Shown here one piece after another: positions 14,153 through 14,408 of a DNA stretch of 14,408 nt. Below the pieces are notes generated by a model, which saw only the letters and a program-made list of their open reading frames with translations, did no database searches and was not told the origin of the DNA. The stretch lies in contig CANQAF010000033.1 in NCBI GenBank assembly GCA_947588975.1, positions 1-14,408 of the forward strand. The letters are read 5' to 3'. Source of the DNA: an uncultured Bacilli bacterium. Lineage in GTDB: Bacteria > Bacillota_I > Bacilli_A > RF39 > UBA660. How positions within the stretch are numbered: the first letter of the stretch is position 1; each line of letters begins with the position of its first letter. Both the position numbers and the translations under genes were made by a program.

Positions 14153-14408
14153 CTAACATGCTTCTTCACTTAATTGAATATTTGCTGTTTGTCCTCCCGT
14201 TTTTGGAGTATTATTTCCACTTGAAAATATTACATTTGATGAATAATAAATATTTCCAGTCTTTCCACTGCCTGTATTCTGTAAGTCAATTTCCCCACTT
14301 ATGTTGGAATTACATATACGTATGATTCCACCACTATTATTCAAAACTCCATATTCTTTTGCAGTTATATAAGCATTTCTTATATTAACCATACCAGTAG
14401 CATGATTA
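14153..14408 (-). CDS. C-terminal end of a repetitive, beta-helix-like surface protein
   Basis: A partial gene. The reading frame stays open to the right edge (residues NHATG precede the first in-window Met), so the internal ATG at 14392 is not a trusted start. The 84 or so visible residues are rich in Gly, Ser, Asn, Thr and Ile, with an alternating pattern typical of parallel beta-helix repeats: VNIRNAYITAKEYGVLNNSG, then IIRICNSNISGEIDLQNTGSG, then GNIYYSSNVIFSSGNNTP, ending in IQLSEEAC. There is no LPXTG or membrane anchor at the C-terminus, so any anchoring must be N-terminal, for instance a prepilin-type leader as on the left-edge gene. It is probably secreted and an adhesin, carbohydrate-binding or pilin-like protein. 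The fold is inferred from composition and repeat spacing only. Confidence 0.6.
   Translation of the reverse strand, partial: NHATGMVNIRNAYITAKEYGVLNNSGGIIRICNSNISGEIDLQNTGSGKTGNIYYSSNVIFSSGNNTPKTGGQTANIQLSEEAC

Overview
The window is low-GC, Gram-positive-like DNA (A/T-rich codons and spacers, strong AGGAGG-type ribosome binding sites, TTGACA/TATAAT-type promoters, a T-box leader). Gene content and order point to Bacillota, probably a gut-type Bacilli lineage near Erysipelotrichales/RF39. That lineage call is an inference; no rRNA or other taxonomic marker is present. Almost everything lies on the minus strand; the only confident plus-strand gene is the SpoVB-like flippase.

Layout, read in the minus-strand direction from right to left. 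(1) 14408-14153: C-terminal end of a repetitive surface protein with beta-helix-like sequence. (2) 14152-14118: a terminator shared with the convergent plus-strand spoVB-like gene (12825-14117). (3) 12738-5905: one probable operon with its own promoter: comN-like regulator, secDF, an unrecognised 180-residue protein, bifunctional relA/spoT, dtd, and an AI-2E/PerM-family permease, closed by a short terminator. (4) 5901-5012: a singly promoted gene for a divergent HipA/CtkA-like kinase-fold protein. (5) 4986-242: a second operon with a strong promoter and an aspartate-specifier (GAC) T-box riboswitch. It contains a CbxX/CfxQ (SpoVK-like) AAA+ ATPase, hisS, an archaeal/eukaryal-type aspS and a small GNAT acetyltransferase, and ends in a strong terminator. 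(6) 262-1: the promoter, leader and first 39 codons of a type IV prepilin-like gene that runs off the left edge. Its leader holds a nine-G tract and a terminator-like hairpin.

The order spoVB / comN / secDF / relA / dtd / hisS / aspS is, from memory, the same backbone as in Bacillus subtilis. Here recJ and apt are absent, and the 180-residue protein, the permease, the HipA-like protein and the AAA+ ATPase occupy positions between the conserved genes. Functionally, the region joins protein export (SecDF), amino-acid starvation signalling (Rel, T-box), tRNA charging and proofreading (HisRS, AspRS, DTD) and surface structures at both edges. No CRISPR array, transposase, rRNA or tRNA gene was seen. 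The items most worth a second look are the AAA+ ATPase leading an Asp-T-box operon, the HipA-like protein between the relA and aminoacyl-tRNA synthetase operons, the unrecognised gene between secDF and relA, and the G9/hairpin leader of the pilin gene.
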